The notes under the pieces: generated by a model
What the model was told of the DNA's origin: nothing
Seen by the model: only the letters and a program-made list of their open reading frames with translations
The model's database searches: none
Program-made: the position numbers and the translations under genes
Shown here: positions 12,001 to 21,024 of the stretch, piece by piece
Layout: each line of letters opens with the position of its first letter
Position numbering within the stretch: position 1 is the stretch's first letter
Source of the DNA: Gracilariopsis chorda
Taxonomy: Eukaryota; Rhodophyta; Florideophyceae; Gracilariales; Gracilariaceae
DNA length: 48,051 nucleotides
Direction: 5' to 3'
Assembly: GCA_003194525.1 (NCBI GenBank)
Contig: NBIV01000381.1
Location: 1 to 48,051, forward strand

Positions 12001-12827
12001 TGAAGTGCAACGCCCTCAGAGAGGGATTCTAGGTACTTGAACGCTTTCCCGATATTATCGGTTGTGTAGTGTGTATATGAACTATGCCCCACTATGGTGG
12101 ATATGGACACGTGGGACACGGTTTTGGGTCAATTGGCGGTTGGCCACAGTATTGGATGTTGCCACGAAATGTGGAGTATTTTAGTTAATATTATTTATTA
12201 TTTTCACACCCATTTCTGGGAAGCTAGTACTTAGTGCGACGGCGCACTGCCGTCGCACCAGTAAAACTTCCCCAAGAAGGGACCCCAACCTGGGGAATTA
12301 GCTCTAGTTGTTACCGCTTGCGCGCGTGCTCTACTCCTCCTTGGAGGGAAACGCCGTGAACCACGGGACATGTAACCCCCTTGCACATCTAAAGCGACCC
12401 ATCACTGGGAGTATAATTGTTCCAATTGCATTGGTGTTTCGCCCTGTATAGGGAGTCCTGTCCACTGGCATCGCCGTATCTGTTCGTCGCTCTCGTGACT
12501 CACTTCGTCCTCTCTTCCTCCTCTTCGCCCTCCCTTCTTCCCCTTTTTAGGGTAGCACCTCCCGCTATCCGCGGCCCTCGTTTTCGCATCCGCTCACACA
12601 CACCCACTCACGTGGAAACACACCTCTACTGAGGATCACACCCCGTCCACGCGGATACCGATTCTTCGCCTTCACCTCCCTGCGCGAGTTGCGACAGGTG
12701 TCCCTGGTCTTACAAACCGGCTTCGCCATGACACCTCTGGGAGGGCTCTACCCAACTGGGTTCACCTCGTGAGAGGAAGATCTCGAACGTCTTTCGGTGT
12801 TTTTCCCCTTTGGGGCATTGCACCACA
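12001..12827 (+). repeat. 5' LTR of copy 1
   Basis: It begins TGAAGTGCAACGCC and ends TTGCACCACA. It matches 22869-23694 along its full length with about 25 differences. A TATAAT-like AT patch at about 12411-12416 is the best candidate core promoter; the transcription start cannot be fixed. The LTR holds at least 13 perfect short hairpins in its first 460 bp, for example 12013-12025, 12049-12061, 12234-12258, 12354-12366 and 12422-12434. Confidence 0.95.
12234..12258. repeat. 10-bp LTR hairpin conserved in all four LTRs
   Basis: GTGCGACGGC pairs with GCCGTCGCAC across a 5-nt loop. The same stem occurs at 23102-23126, 25837-25861 and 36402-36426. Only the loop orientation differs, as expected for the inverted copy. 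It is the strongest stem in the LTR and shows no change in any copy, although the LTRs differ elsewhere. Confidence 0.85.
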
Positions 12828-12852
12828 AAGTGGTCTCCCGACCTAGAATCGG
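12828..12852 (+). promoter_or_regulatory. Primer binding site, probably tRNA-Tyr
   Basis: TGGTCTCCCGACCTAGAATC starts at 12831, three bases after the LTR. Its complement ends in TCGGGAGACCA, which reads as a tRNA 3' end: acceptor strand TCGGGAG, discriminator A73, then CCA, preceded by a plausible T-stem (CTAGG) and T-loop. The implied C1-G72 pair with A73 is the identity set of eukaryotic tRNA-Tyr, and from memory the yeast tRNA-Tyr acceptor end is very similar. The site is identical in copy 2 (35803-35824). The PBS is secure; the tRNA assignment is inferred. Confidence 0.75.
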
Positions 12853-12932
12853 TTTTTGTTTTCCCTCTTACGAGGTTTGTTTTTATTAACCGGAAGTTCC
12901 GTGATCGTTTCCCGTCGTAACAGTATTTTCTC

Positions 12933-15107
12933 ATGTCGAGAAATCCCCCCGATGCGGAGCCAGTGGTTACGCGTAGTCGCTCCCGCGACAACGCGGACAC
13001 TTCCGAAGTTCGGTTCGTACCCCGTATCCCTATACGGACAAGTTCCAGCCATACTGGCGCCGCTTCATCGCGGAATGATACCCCCGACCGGGAACCCCGG
13101 AACCTCCTTTTGCCCTCGTTATCACCCCCGCAGGGGAATGCAGCATCGACTCCGGCTGTTACCGCAGTGCCACAGGCACCCCAGCCTGCTCCCGCTGTCG
13201 CGGCTTCAAGCCCCCGTGGAACGGGCGATAACACCCCCCAGGGGACTCCCCTGGAATCCCAGGTCCGCGCTCTGTGGGCCGCCCATGACACCCTTGTAGG
13301 GGAACTAAAATCCCTCCAAGAGGTGGTCTTGGCAACCCCCGTGAAGGAGGTCGCCGAGGAACTCCGTATTTTACGGTCTGACGTCAACTCCGTGTTGGAG
13401 AGTTTGGCACAACCCGCCACCTTCATCGAAGGAGTTGAAGCCCGATTTGATCGGATTGGTGCCCGCCTGGAGACGCTGGAGCAGTTCTTCCTCATGGACA
13501 AACCATCCCCGGATGATCCGGTAAACGAGGCATGGCACAACGACCAGATTGCTGGGAAGAAGAAACGCCGTCATCGACGGAAACACCACCGAAAATATTC
13601 GGACTCCGATTCTTCGACATCGTCGGACTCATCCCGAAACCATTCGGTTAGCTCGAGCTATTCGGACTCCGACTCTGAGGACGAGAAGCGAGGCTACTCC
13701 TCCCGCTCGAAGCGGTCATCGGCCACTGAAGGTGTGGTCCAAAACCGCCAGAAGGGGAGAAGACACCCCGGTCTTCGGGAATTGAAACCGACAAACCCGG
13801 ATTACCGGAAGCTTTTATCATACCGGTACTACCGGCTCGAAGACTCGTCACTTGGACGTACGCCCCGTGGTACGGGAAAGGTGCGAGAATGCATTAAGCG
13901 AATGCAGCTCTCGCTCCGCAACCAGTATTTTACTGGAGAGGACCCAGTCCTAGTACTGGATTTCCTATCCCGCTTTGTAGCGGAAGCCGATATCCTCGGT
14001 ATGAATGAGGGACAAGCCTATTTGGCTTTACCGTATTTCTTACGGGGAGTGGCGGAGGACCATTACAACTCTGTCAGAGGATCTTCTCGTGCCTCCGAGG
14101 GAGGAGTTACTTGCTGGCCGGAGGCTTTGCAGTATCTTCTGCGCTCCTACGCCACAAACACCGCTATTAAGCAGGCTATCCTCGCTTTGCGATATACACG
14201 CCAGCGTGCTGGGGAGACCGAGACCGATTACTCGGTGCGCCTTAACAAGGCTTTCCACAGATGTGGTAACGTATACCCCGCTGGGGAGCGCAGTACCGTG
14301 TTCATTGATGTTCTTGACTCGGCAATCCGTAGTTTAGTTACCCGTTATCGGGAGGACAAGCGGAGGATCACCTACCTAGAGCTGGTCCAACACGCCCGTG
14401 CGGAAGGGGATGCACTTCGTGCAAGAACTCCGAACCATCGGTCTAAATCCACCAAGGCGTTGTTGCTAGAAAGCGAAGCTTCCTCACTCCCGCTCACCGC
14501 GGATGGGAACCCTGGACAGGGATTTGATACCGTGCATTTAGTGCAGGAGGATGGTGTGTCGATACCCACCAGTGATTTACCGTCAACGACGGAGATGAGC
14601 CATGATACGGGAACAGAGGATCCCGTTCTATACTGTGGTAACAGTCGGGTTCAACCCCAACGACTCCCGTTTTCAAACGGTCAATCCCCTTATCAACGGC
14701 CTGGATGGACTGACACCCGCCCTGCGGTTCGCTTCTCCGATACTCGGAATAATAATCCGCGTGTCGCGGTATTGGCTCTGATTTGCCACCTGTGCTATGC
14801 CCATGGCCATACCTCACCTCAGTGTATTTGTTCACTGAAGGATATGGCCAAGGTAGTGGCAAATTATGAGGCCCTCACTCCAGAGGAGAAAAGTTCCGTC
14901 CCGACGGCTTCTTACCTCCGTGCTAAAACGGACTTTTCCCATGCCCTACCACAGACCCCGCGTGCGCGGCAAGCTTCATACACCCCGATTCCGGAGATCA
15001 CGCAACCATCCGTTGCAACCCCCGCTTATGCGGATAGAAACCCCCGTCAACAGGATGAAGCACTCGTGGTCGAGGAAACCAACCAACCGCCGAAGGCGGA
15101 AAACTAA
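12933..15107 (+). CDS. gag: Gag, copy 1 (intact)
   Basis: A 724-aa structural protein that assembles the particle and binds element RNA. The ATG at 12933 lies about 100 bp after the PBS and is matched by the ATG of copy 2. Residues 1-105 are Pro/Ser/Arg-rich and probably disordered. About 107-190 is predicted to be a coiled coil (heptad-like LKSLQEVV ... RFDRIGARLETLEQF). About 205-265 is a basic stretch (KKKRRHRRKHHRK) followed by Ser/Asp repeats, like an SR domain. About 315-495 is the retrotransposon Gag capsid-like region (YLALPYFLRGVAEDHY, WPEALQYLLRSYA, ETETDYSVRLNKAFH). A single CCHC zinc knuckle, ICHLCYAHGHTSPQC, lies at about 616-630. It is longer than typical Ty3/gypsy Gag because of the N-terminal coiled-coil and SR-like part. 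It ends at TAA 15105-15107, overlapping the pol frame by 49 bp. Confidence 0.92.
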   Translation: MSRNPPDAEPVVTRSRSRDNADTSEVRFVPRIPIRTSSSHTGAASSRNDTPDREPRNLLLPSLSPPQGNAASTPAVTAVPQAPQPAPAVAASSPRGTGDNTPQGTPLESQVRALWAAHDTLVGELKSLQEVVLATPVKEVAEELRILRSDVNSVLESLAQPATFIEGVEARFDRIGARLETLEQFFLMDKPSPDDPVNEAWHNDQIAGKKKRRHRRKHHRKYSDSDSSTSSDSSRNHSVSSSYSDSDSEDEKRGYSSRSKRSSATEGVVQNRQKGRRHPGLRELKPTNPDYRKLLSYRYYRLEDSSLGRTPRGTGKVRECIKRMQLSLRNQYFTGEDPVLVLDFLSRFVAEADILGMNEGQAYLALPYFLRGVAEDHYNSVRGSSRASEGGVTCWPEALQYLLRSYATNTAIKQAILALRYTRQRAGETETDYSVRLNKAFHRCGNVYPAGERSTVFIDVLDSAIRSLVTRYREDKRRITYLELVQHARAEGDALRARTPNHRSKSTKALLLESEASSLPLTADGNPGQGFDTVHLVQEDGVSIPTSDLPSTTEMSHDTGTEDPVLYCGNSRVQPQRLPFSNGQSPYQRPGWTDTRPAVRFSDTRNNNPRVAVLALICHLCYAHGHTSPQCICSLKDMAKVVANYEALTPEEKSSVPTASYLRAKTDFSHALPQTPRARQASYTPIPEITQPSVATPAYADRNPRQQDEALVVEETNQPPKAEN

Positions 15108-17220
15108 CTGAGGGAGTCTCCCCTTTGGGAGAGGCGTCCTCAAGAACGAGGCTGTTGGTGCCCGAGGCGTCCTCGCCTCGCTCCCCGGTGAAAGTCCTCT
15201 CGAGGAAAGACACCGCTGACGCGGACTCTGCGCACCTCGGTGTGTTGCGTCGCCCGTGGATACGGAGTAAAAATCCCCGGATTCCCGGTGGAGTCTTGGT
15301 CTTGGCCAAACGCAATTATAAGGTCTATGCCGACCTTGGCCTTGACCCCCAGTTTATGGTGAGGTTTCTCACCGTCCTGGATACAGGTGCAGGCCCCAAC
15401 TTTGTTGTGGAATATTGTTACCCCCGCTTGTGCGGTCTCATATCCGCTCTGACGCGGTCCCCGACATTTCGGATGCGAACAACAATCCGTTACAAACGGT
15501 GTGCACAGTGGACCTCGTCGTGAGACTTGGTACCTCTGTGGTGAAGTTGGACTTCATCGTTTGCCGTTCATTGGCAGCACCAGTCATACTGGGATGTGAT
15601 TACTGCGACAGATTTGTCGACGCAATCAGGCCCCGCCTCAGGCGTGTAGAACTTGACGACGGATCGTCGGTTCCGATTGTTCGCCGCCCGCTAAAGCGGT
15701 CCTCTCGGAAACAAGTTCCGCTCCCTGCTGCGCAGGAACCACCGCCCGCGTCCCGCGAGTCCACCAAGCTCCGCGTCGCTGCCTCGGTTTCTATACCACC
15801 TGAGTCCCAAGTCTGGGTGCAGGTAAATTCCCGTCAACACGGTCTTCGGGTTATACAACCCCTCGCCTCGTTGTACGAGAAATCCCAGCTGGCGCTGGCT
15901 AATGGAATTGTCTCCATTTCCCCGGATGTTCCTTTCCGGATATTGGTTGCCAACCTTGGCAAACACCCCCAGTATCTGGTAAAACACCAAGTAATTGGGA
16001 GTGTAACCCCCCATCCTATGGGAATGCTGCCAACGAAGATGACAGCCGCCGATGTACTCGGAGTCACCAACTCTTCTGAGGAGTTCGCCCCGCCGTCCGA
16101 AGACGTCAAGTCTAAGGAGGGGGATAAAACCGCTACTTCAGCGTCAAACATACCGAGTAACTCGGAATTGCGAACCACACCTGTTCCACAGGACAATGCT
16201 CCATCGAGCAACGACCGGATTGATCCGGAAAAAGCACTTGAAGCGCTGGACTTCAGCCACGTGCCAGAGTCGCACCGCGACAAACTCCGTACCATGTTAC
16301 GGGAATTCACCACAATGTGGGATGGCTCGCTTGGCGAGATTAATGAAACGGAACACCGGATCGATTTAATCCCCGGTGCGCGACCGGTTGCACAACCCCC
16401 TTACAGGGCAGGTCCGAAAGCTCGGGAAGAGGAGCAGTCCCAAGTGGACAAGATGCTCCGCGCAGGTGTGATTCAGCCCGCTCAATCACCCTGGGCACCC
16501 CCAGTTGTACTGGCTTTAACGGCCGACGGAACCTGGAGGTTCTGTGTCGACTACCGCCGGCTCAATGCCGTCACCGTTAGGGACACGTACCCTATCCCTC
16601 GTATGGACGAGTGCATTGACTCCCTTGGAGACGCCACCGTGTTCACGGCCCTCGATGCCAATTGGGGATATTGGCAAGTACCTGTCAGACAGCAGGATCG
16701 CGACAAAACCGCACTCACCTGCCACGCAGGAACGTACCGCTTCAAGCGGATGCCATTCGGCTTAACCAACGCCCCCGCCACCTTTCAGCGTGCAGTAGAT
16801 ATTCTACTCAACCGCTTTAAGTGGCGGAGTTGTCTGGTCTACCTTGATGATATTATCATCTTCTCCAACTCGTTGGACGACCATCTCACTCACGTCCGAG
16901 ACGTGCTGACCGTACTCCGCGATGCGGGAATTACCCTCAAGTTGAGGAAATGCGAGTTTTTCAGGGATACTGTGAAGTATCTGGGTCGCATTATCCGTCC
17001 TGGACGGTTAGCGATCGAGAAAGCTCGAGTCAAATCCCTCGTTGAGGCGAAAAAAACCCCGTACTCAAACGGAACTGCACTGCTTTTTGGGGCTGGTCAA
17101 CGTCTATCGACGGTTTATCCCGAACTTTTCGGATACTGCGGCGCCCCTAAACGCGTTGTTGCGAACGGGGAACCCCCCAAAACTGGGAACATTTACGCCC
17201 GAGCAATCGGAAGCTTTTAA
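15059..17220 (+). pseudogene. pol: Pol, copy 1, first part: protease and reverse transcriptase (frameshifted)
   Basis: The pol frame opens at 15059. The aspartic protease active site LDTGAGPNFV lies at 15377-15406. Compared with copy 2, one C is missing just after 15413, which moves the reading frame; the new frame (15415-17220) then carries the end of the protease and the reverse transcriptase. RT motifs are in order: FCVDYRRLNAV, TALDANWGYWQVPV, FKRMPFGLTNAPATFQ, and the catalytic YLDDIIIFS (YLDD at 16840-16851). The frame is lost again in a run of seven A at 17050-17056, where copy 2 has six bases (AAAGAG). The -1 and +1 changes cancel: the frame after 17056 is the frame that began at 15059. 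So this copy cannot make a full Pol without two more shifts, yet no stop codon interrupts the middle part. Confidence 0.88.
15098..15132 (+). promoter_or_regulatory. Candidate -1 frameshift signal between gag and pol
   Basis: The pol frame is open from 15059, one base back relative to gag, and overlaps the end of gag. Directly before the gag stop lies G-GAA-AAC-TAA (15098-15107). The AAC codon in the A site can slip to AAA; the P-site half is not canonical. Twelve bases after it, TCTCCC (15117-15122) pairs with GGGAGA (15127-15132) across a 4-nt loop. Overlap, slip-like site and hairpin together fit programmed -1 frameshifting. The same site is present in copy 2. Short hairpins are common throughout the element, which weakens this. 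Confidence 0.45.
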
Positions 17221-20200
17221 CTCCTTGAAGGAGGCTGTCATATTAGCACCAATCCTACATCTCCCAAAACTTGGGTTGCCATACTCCGTAGATACGGACT
17301 CGAGCGACTACCAAGTCGGGTGTGCTCTTTTTCAAACCACCCTCGAGGGGGAACGACATCCAATTGGTTATTGGTCGCGCTCGCTCAAGGTTCATGAGCG
17401 GAAGTACTCCGTATCGGAGAAAGAGTGCCTCGCCGTCGTATGGGCGATGACCACTCTGCGCCCCTACCTTATGGGAATTCACTTCACCGTGTACACGGAT
17501 CATTCCTCATTGAGGTGGTTGATGAATATCTCCGACCCGTCGGGACGCCTCATGCGCTGGAGACTCCGCCTCGCGGAATACGACTTTCAAGTCATTTATA
17601 AAAAGCGCGCGCAGAACACCCAAGTAGACGCTCTGTCGCGGTTACCCACAAGTGGGGAAGCACTCCCAACGGAGGATGATGAAGTCCCATGTTTCATGGC
17701 CCTAGACCCGGATGATCCGGAATGTGCCGTCGAGGCTGGGCCAGAAAACTGGGACGAGGATGCTGACTTTGACGAACTGCTCGCATCGCGAGATAAATCT
17801 GAGAACCTGTTACCGGGAAACTTTGTACCAGTATCACCGGAAGAAATGATCCTAGAACAATTTGGCGACCCATTCTGTACGAGGATTCGTGCCCGTATCA
17901 ACGGTGGTGAAGATCACCCTTTCGGGGTAAACGACAAAGGCTACCTCGTAAGGAAGGTCGAAGCCCGCCCACAGATTGTGGTACCTCATTCCCTGCAATC
18001 GCGGGTGTTATATCTATCACACTACGCCCCCATCGGAGGTCACCCAGGTGGGAGGAAACTCTACCTAACCCTGCGAAGGGATTTCTATTGGCCCGCCATG
18101 GCGGTGGATTGCTACGCAACTGTGCTGTTCTGTAGCGAATGCGCGAAGAATCGCGTCAAGCTCCGCAAAAATGCGAAGAAGATGAAACTATTCCCCGCAA
18201 AGGCGCCACTCGAGTTTATCGCAATTGATCTTCTCGGACCACTACTCACCACAAAACGTGGAAACAAGTTCCTACTTGTCATTACCGACCGCTTTTCTAA
18301 GCTGGTACGGACTGTCCCTCTTCGGAGGATAACCGCTCTCACGGTGGCCCAGGCTCTGGTGACGCACTGGATTTTTGTCTACGGTCCCCCTGTGGAGGTG
18401 CTCTCCGATAACGGGAAACAGTTCGTGAGCAAGTTCTTCCAGGATGTTTGTCGCATCCTGGATGTCAAGAACTTGTTCACGACTACCTACCACCCCCAGT
18501 GTAATGGGCAATTTGAACGGTTTAACCGGACGTTACTCGTGGCGTTACGTTCCTACGTCGCTGACCACACAACGAATTGGGATCTCTACGCTGATGCGGT
18601 AACCTACGCGTACAATACGCAGGTACACCGGACTACCGAAGTTTCGTCATTCGAGTTGGTTCTATCTAGAACACCCCCGCCGGTGGCGCTGGAACCCCAA
18701 GCTACCTTGGACAATTTCCCATCTGTGGGTATCTACCGGCAGCAATGGAAGCAATGGCTTTCCAAGCTGGTCCCCGCTGCGCGGAAGTCTATGGCACGGG
18801 CCCAAGCCGCTTACAAGCGGGATTTTGACGCTCGCTTGCGAGGAAAGACCCCCCCGATTCGGGCAAATAACTACGTCTTCATCAGGAAGGAGTACTACAA
18901 CCGGGAACGGGAGAAGCGTCACAAACTCTCGCCTGTGGCGGATGGACCCTTCAAGGTCATCTCTGTTAACACCGACACGGTCGTGGTACAGATGGGCGAC
19001 ACGCACGAACGGATTTCCCGTGATCGTGTTGTCCTTGCCCCTCCTCCCTCGTCAGAGGTAGTCCTGGATCCAGGCAACCCCGTTTCTACGGACTCTGCAA
19101 CACCGGAATCATCCGGGAGTACTATGCCTACGGTACTACCACATCCCAGCTGGGGACTCTCAGACCTACCGACTCTGTCGGACTCACCCGCTCAGCCGGG
19201 TAATTCGGGCCTCTCAGCGCCCGCCCCTACCACGTCTGCCCCACTGGCGCGCATTTATACCCCCCAGGTGGGGAATGTTATCCCTTATCCCGCCGCTCCG
19301 TCTAAGGAGGGGGAGGAGAACACTCGTTTTCGAGGAACGATATCGCCGTCGCAACGGGAAACACACCGTAACATACGGAACACTGACCCTGGAGCACGGA
19401 GTATGTCACGCAACACTAATCCCCCGTTCCCGGGCAGTGCTGTGCAACAGGAACCAGACGCGCAGGCCCCGCAAAAGCGGCAAATACACCGTTTGTCATG
19501 GGAAAACGAGAAGCCTCCCTCCAATACCGCAGCAGCGGAAATGCAATCGCCCGATCCATCCCCGGAGGCATCGCCACAAACGCCGAAAATATACCGTGCT
19601 ACACGGGAAGTTGAAGCGCAACTACCGCACACCCCTGTCGAGGAAGGATCCCCGATAAGAGATTATGGTGACGATTGCCCCCAATCCCCTGAGCAGGGCG
19701 ATGCCTCGAAGCCGCCGTTGGCGGAAGTCCCCGCGGAAGCGGTTCAATCAGGTCGATCAGACCCGCGCCCTGCGGAGAAGAGGCGCCCAGATACACCAGC
19801 GCCGCTGGGAAATCCCCACACCCAACCTGGGGAAAAAGGCAGCCAAGCCGCAGCCGAAGCTTCAGGCCCTGGCCCGCAAGCGCCGGAAACGCCTCCCGTC
19901 GTCGACGGAATTGAAGCCCCCGTTACGGGGAATAATTTGCGCCACCTCCCGCAACGCTGCGGGGAAGAACCGAGGAACTCGGAAAAAGCGCACGCCATCG
20001 CACGCTCAACACCGGTCATACCGGACGCTGCTCCTCCGCGTGGAGACGGTGCACCGCACTTAGCGGCCAAGCCCCTGAAAAGGGTGTCATCGGCACCTGC
20101 CCGGCACCCCCCAAAGGGGAATTTTGACCAAAATACCAGTGTACCGGAGTTAGCCTCAGGCAACCCGTCAGTAGCCGGGGACACCACGGCATCGCCGGAA

Positions 20201-20833
20201 CGTATGGTGCAGAGCGCTCGTGCGCCTGGCAGGGAGGCGGTTTGCCACCCAATCACCGTGTCGCACGGGACCCCCCAGGGGATTGTGGAAATGCCGATCC
20301 CGCAGGAGCGGTCATCTTCCCGAAAACTCGCGGTTCGTGAGCTCAACCGCGAAGGCGGAACCCAAGTCCCCCGCCGACTGGCGGTTCGCCCGCAATACCG
20401 CGAAAGCGGAAATGAACCTGCCCCAATGGGGAATGACTTGCCGGTGAAAACCGTGGCACCACACACCCTCTTGAGTGATATCTTCCCGCATGAGCAGCGG
20501 CCGCTATCACAGCGCACGGCAACGCCGGAGTTATCGCCGAACACCCTGCTAAGGGACATTATACCGCACAGCGGGCAGCCCCCGCAAGGAAGTACAACCA
20601 CCACCCGGCACGGCCGGCAGGTCTACGAACGAGAGTTCGTAGTAGACCGACTTGTCGGACACACCTGGGACCAGGATGGTATCCTACAATACCGCGTCCG
20701 CTGGTACGGGTACGACCCCAGTGGGGATACGTGGGAGCCAATTGAACACCTCCCACGGTCGCAGGTCCTGCGATACCACCGTCAAACGGGAACTGCAGCC
20801 CCAGCCACGCTCGTTAATGCCCAAGTTGGGTAA
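17042..20833 (+). CDS. pol: Pol, copy 1, second part: RT end, RNase H, integrase, chromodomain
   Basis: 1263 open codons continue Pol in the original frame. The ATG-less beginning is the RT thumb (TELHCFLGLVNVYRRFIPNF). RNase H follows: SVDTDSSDYQVGCALFQ, YSVSEKECLAVVWA, TDHSSLRWL, DALSRLP. The integrase has an HHCC zinc site (about 17990-18150) and the DDE triad: D at 18227 (AIDLLGPL), D at 18407 (LSDNGKQF), E at 18515 (NGQFERFNRT). A GPY/F-type module (ADGPFKVISV) lies near 18940. A proline-rich, low-complexity linker of about 520 residues follows (about 19035-20610), much longer than usual in chromoviruses. A classical chromodomain ends the protein: EREFVVDRLVGHTW, YRVRWYGY, DTWEPIEHL (20624-20780). 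The chromodomain is expected to direct integration to marked chromatin. All catalytic residues are present in this part. Confidence 0.92.
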   Translation: MRRKKPRTQTELHCFLGLVNVYRRFIPNFSDTAAPLNALLRTGNPPKLGTFTPEQSEAFNSLKEAVILAPILHLPKLGLPYSVDTDSSDYQVGCALFQTTLEGERHPIGYWSRSLKVHERKYSVSEKECLAVVWAMTTLRPYLMGIHFTVYTDHSSLRWLMNISDPSGRLMRWRLRLAEYDFQVIYKKRAQNTQVDALSRLPTSGEALPTEDDEVPCFMALDPDDPECAVEAGPENWDEDADFDELLASRDKSENLLPGNFVPVSPEEMILEQFGDPFCTRIRARINGGEDHPFGVNDKGYLVRKVEARPQIVVPHSLQSRVLYLSHYAPIGGHPGGRKLYLTLRRDFYWPAMAVDCYATVLFCSECAKNRVKLRKNAKKMKLFPAKAPLEFIAIDLLGPLLTTKRGNKFLLVITDRFSKLVRTVPLRRITALTVAQALVTHWIFVYGPPVEVLSDNGKQFVSKFFQDVCRILDVKNLFTTTYHPQCNGQFERFNRTLLVALRSYVADHTTNWDLYADAVTYAYNTQVHRTTEVSSFELVLSRTPPPVALEPQATLDNFPSVGIYRQQWKQWLSKLVPAARKSMARAQAAYKRDFDARLRGKTPPIRANNYVFIRKEYYNREREKRHKLSPVADGPFKVISVNTDTVVVQMGDTHERISRDRVVLAPPPSSEVVLDPGNPVSTDSATPESSGSTMPTVLPHPSWGLSDLPTLSDSPAQPGNSGLSAPAPTTSAPLARIYTPQVGNVIPYPAAPSKEGEENTRFRGTISPSQRETHRNIRNTDPGARSMSRNTNPPFPGSAVQQEPDAQAPQKRQIHRLSWENEKPPSNTAAAEMQSPDPSPEASPQTPKIYRATREVEAQLPHTPVEEGSPIRDYGDDCPQSPEQGDASKPPLAEVPAEAVQSGRSDPRPAEKRRPDTPAPLGNPHTQPGEKGSQAAAEASGPGPQAPETPPVVDGIEAPVTGNNLRHLPQRCGEEPRNSEKAHAIARSTPVIPDAAPPRGDGAPHLAAKPLKRVSSAPARHPPKGNFDQNTSVPELASGNPSVAGDTTASPERMVQSARAPGREAVCHPITVSHGTPQGIVEMPIPQERSSSRKLAVRELNREGGTQVPRRLAVRPQYRESGNEPAPMGNDLPVKTVAPHTLLSDIFPHEQRPLSQRTATPELSPNTLLRDIIPHSGQPPQGSTTTTRHGRQVYEREFVVDRLVGHTWDQDGILQYRVRWYGYDPSGDTWEPIEHLPRSQVLRYHRQTGTAAPATLVNAQVG
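19035..20610 (+). other. Low-complexity linker between integrase and chromodomain
   Basis: The codons between the GPY/F module and the chromodomain encode mostly Pro, Ala, Glu, Arg and Ser with no domain. The DNA is packed with short perfect hairpins, such as CCGCC-GTT-GGCGG, CCCCG-TTA-CGGGG, CCCGCA-ACGC-TGCGGG, CCGGC-ACG-GCCGG and CTACGAAC-GAGA-GTTCGTAG. Copy 2 lacks two blocks of roughly 35 and 60 codons here, yet keeps the frame. The linker therefore tolerates in-frame loss, while the flanking domains are conserved. Confidence 0.8.
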
Positions 20834-21024
20834 CGTTGCCACGCGAGCGGAGAGCGATAGGAAAAGATAACAAGGCAAGGTCCGTCGAAGACGGGGAACT
20901 CAACCGAGAAGCACCGTTCTAAACGGGAAAGTTTATTTAAGGGAGCAGCTAGCTCCCCACAATACTACACTACACTAACTGGCATAGCCAGGGAAAGAAG
21001 AACCAGGAAACTGGACTAGAGGTT
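20834..21024. other. Short intergenic gap between convergent pol and antisense ORF
   Basis: About 190 bp separates the stop of pol from the stop of the antisense ORF. The two genes are tail to tail. No poly(A) signal stands out. Confidence 0.6.

Noticed and set aside
12710..13540. 276-codon open frame on the minus strand inside gag of copy 1
   Set aside because: It is a shadow of gag: the gag frame has the domain motifs, and the minus frame is Ser/Arg-rich with none. It is also broken in copy 2.
19744..20604. 286-codon minus-strand frame in the integrase-chromodomain linker
   Set aside because: Low-complexity Gly/Cys/Ser-rich mirror of the linker. It has no conserved length in copy 2.
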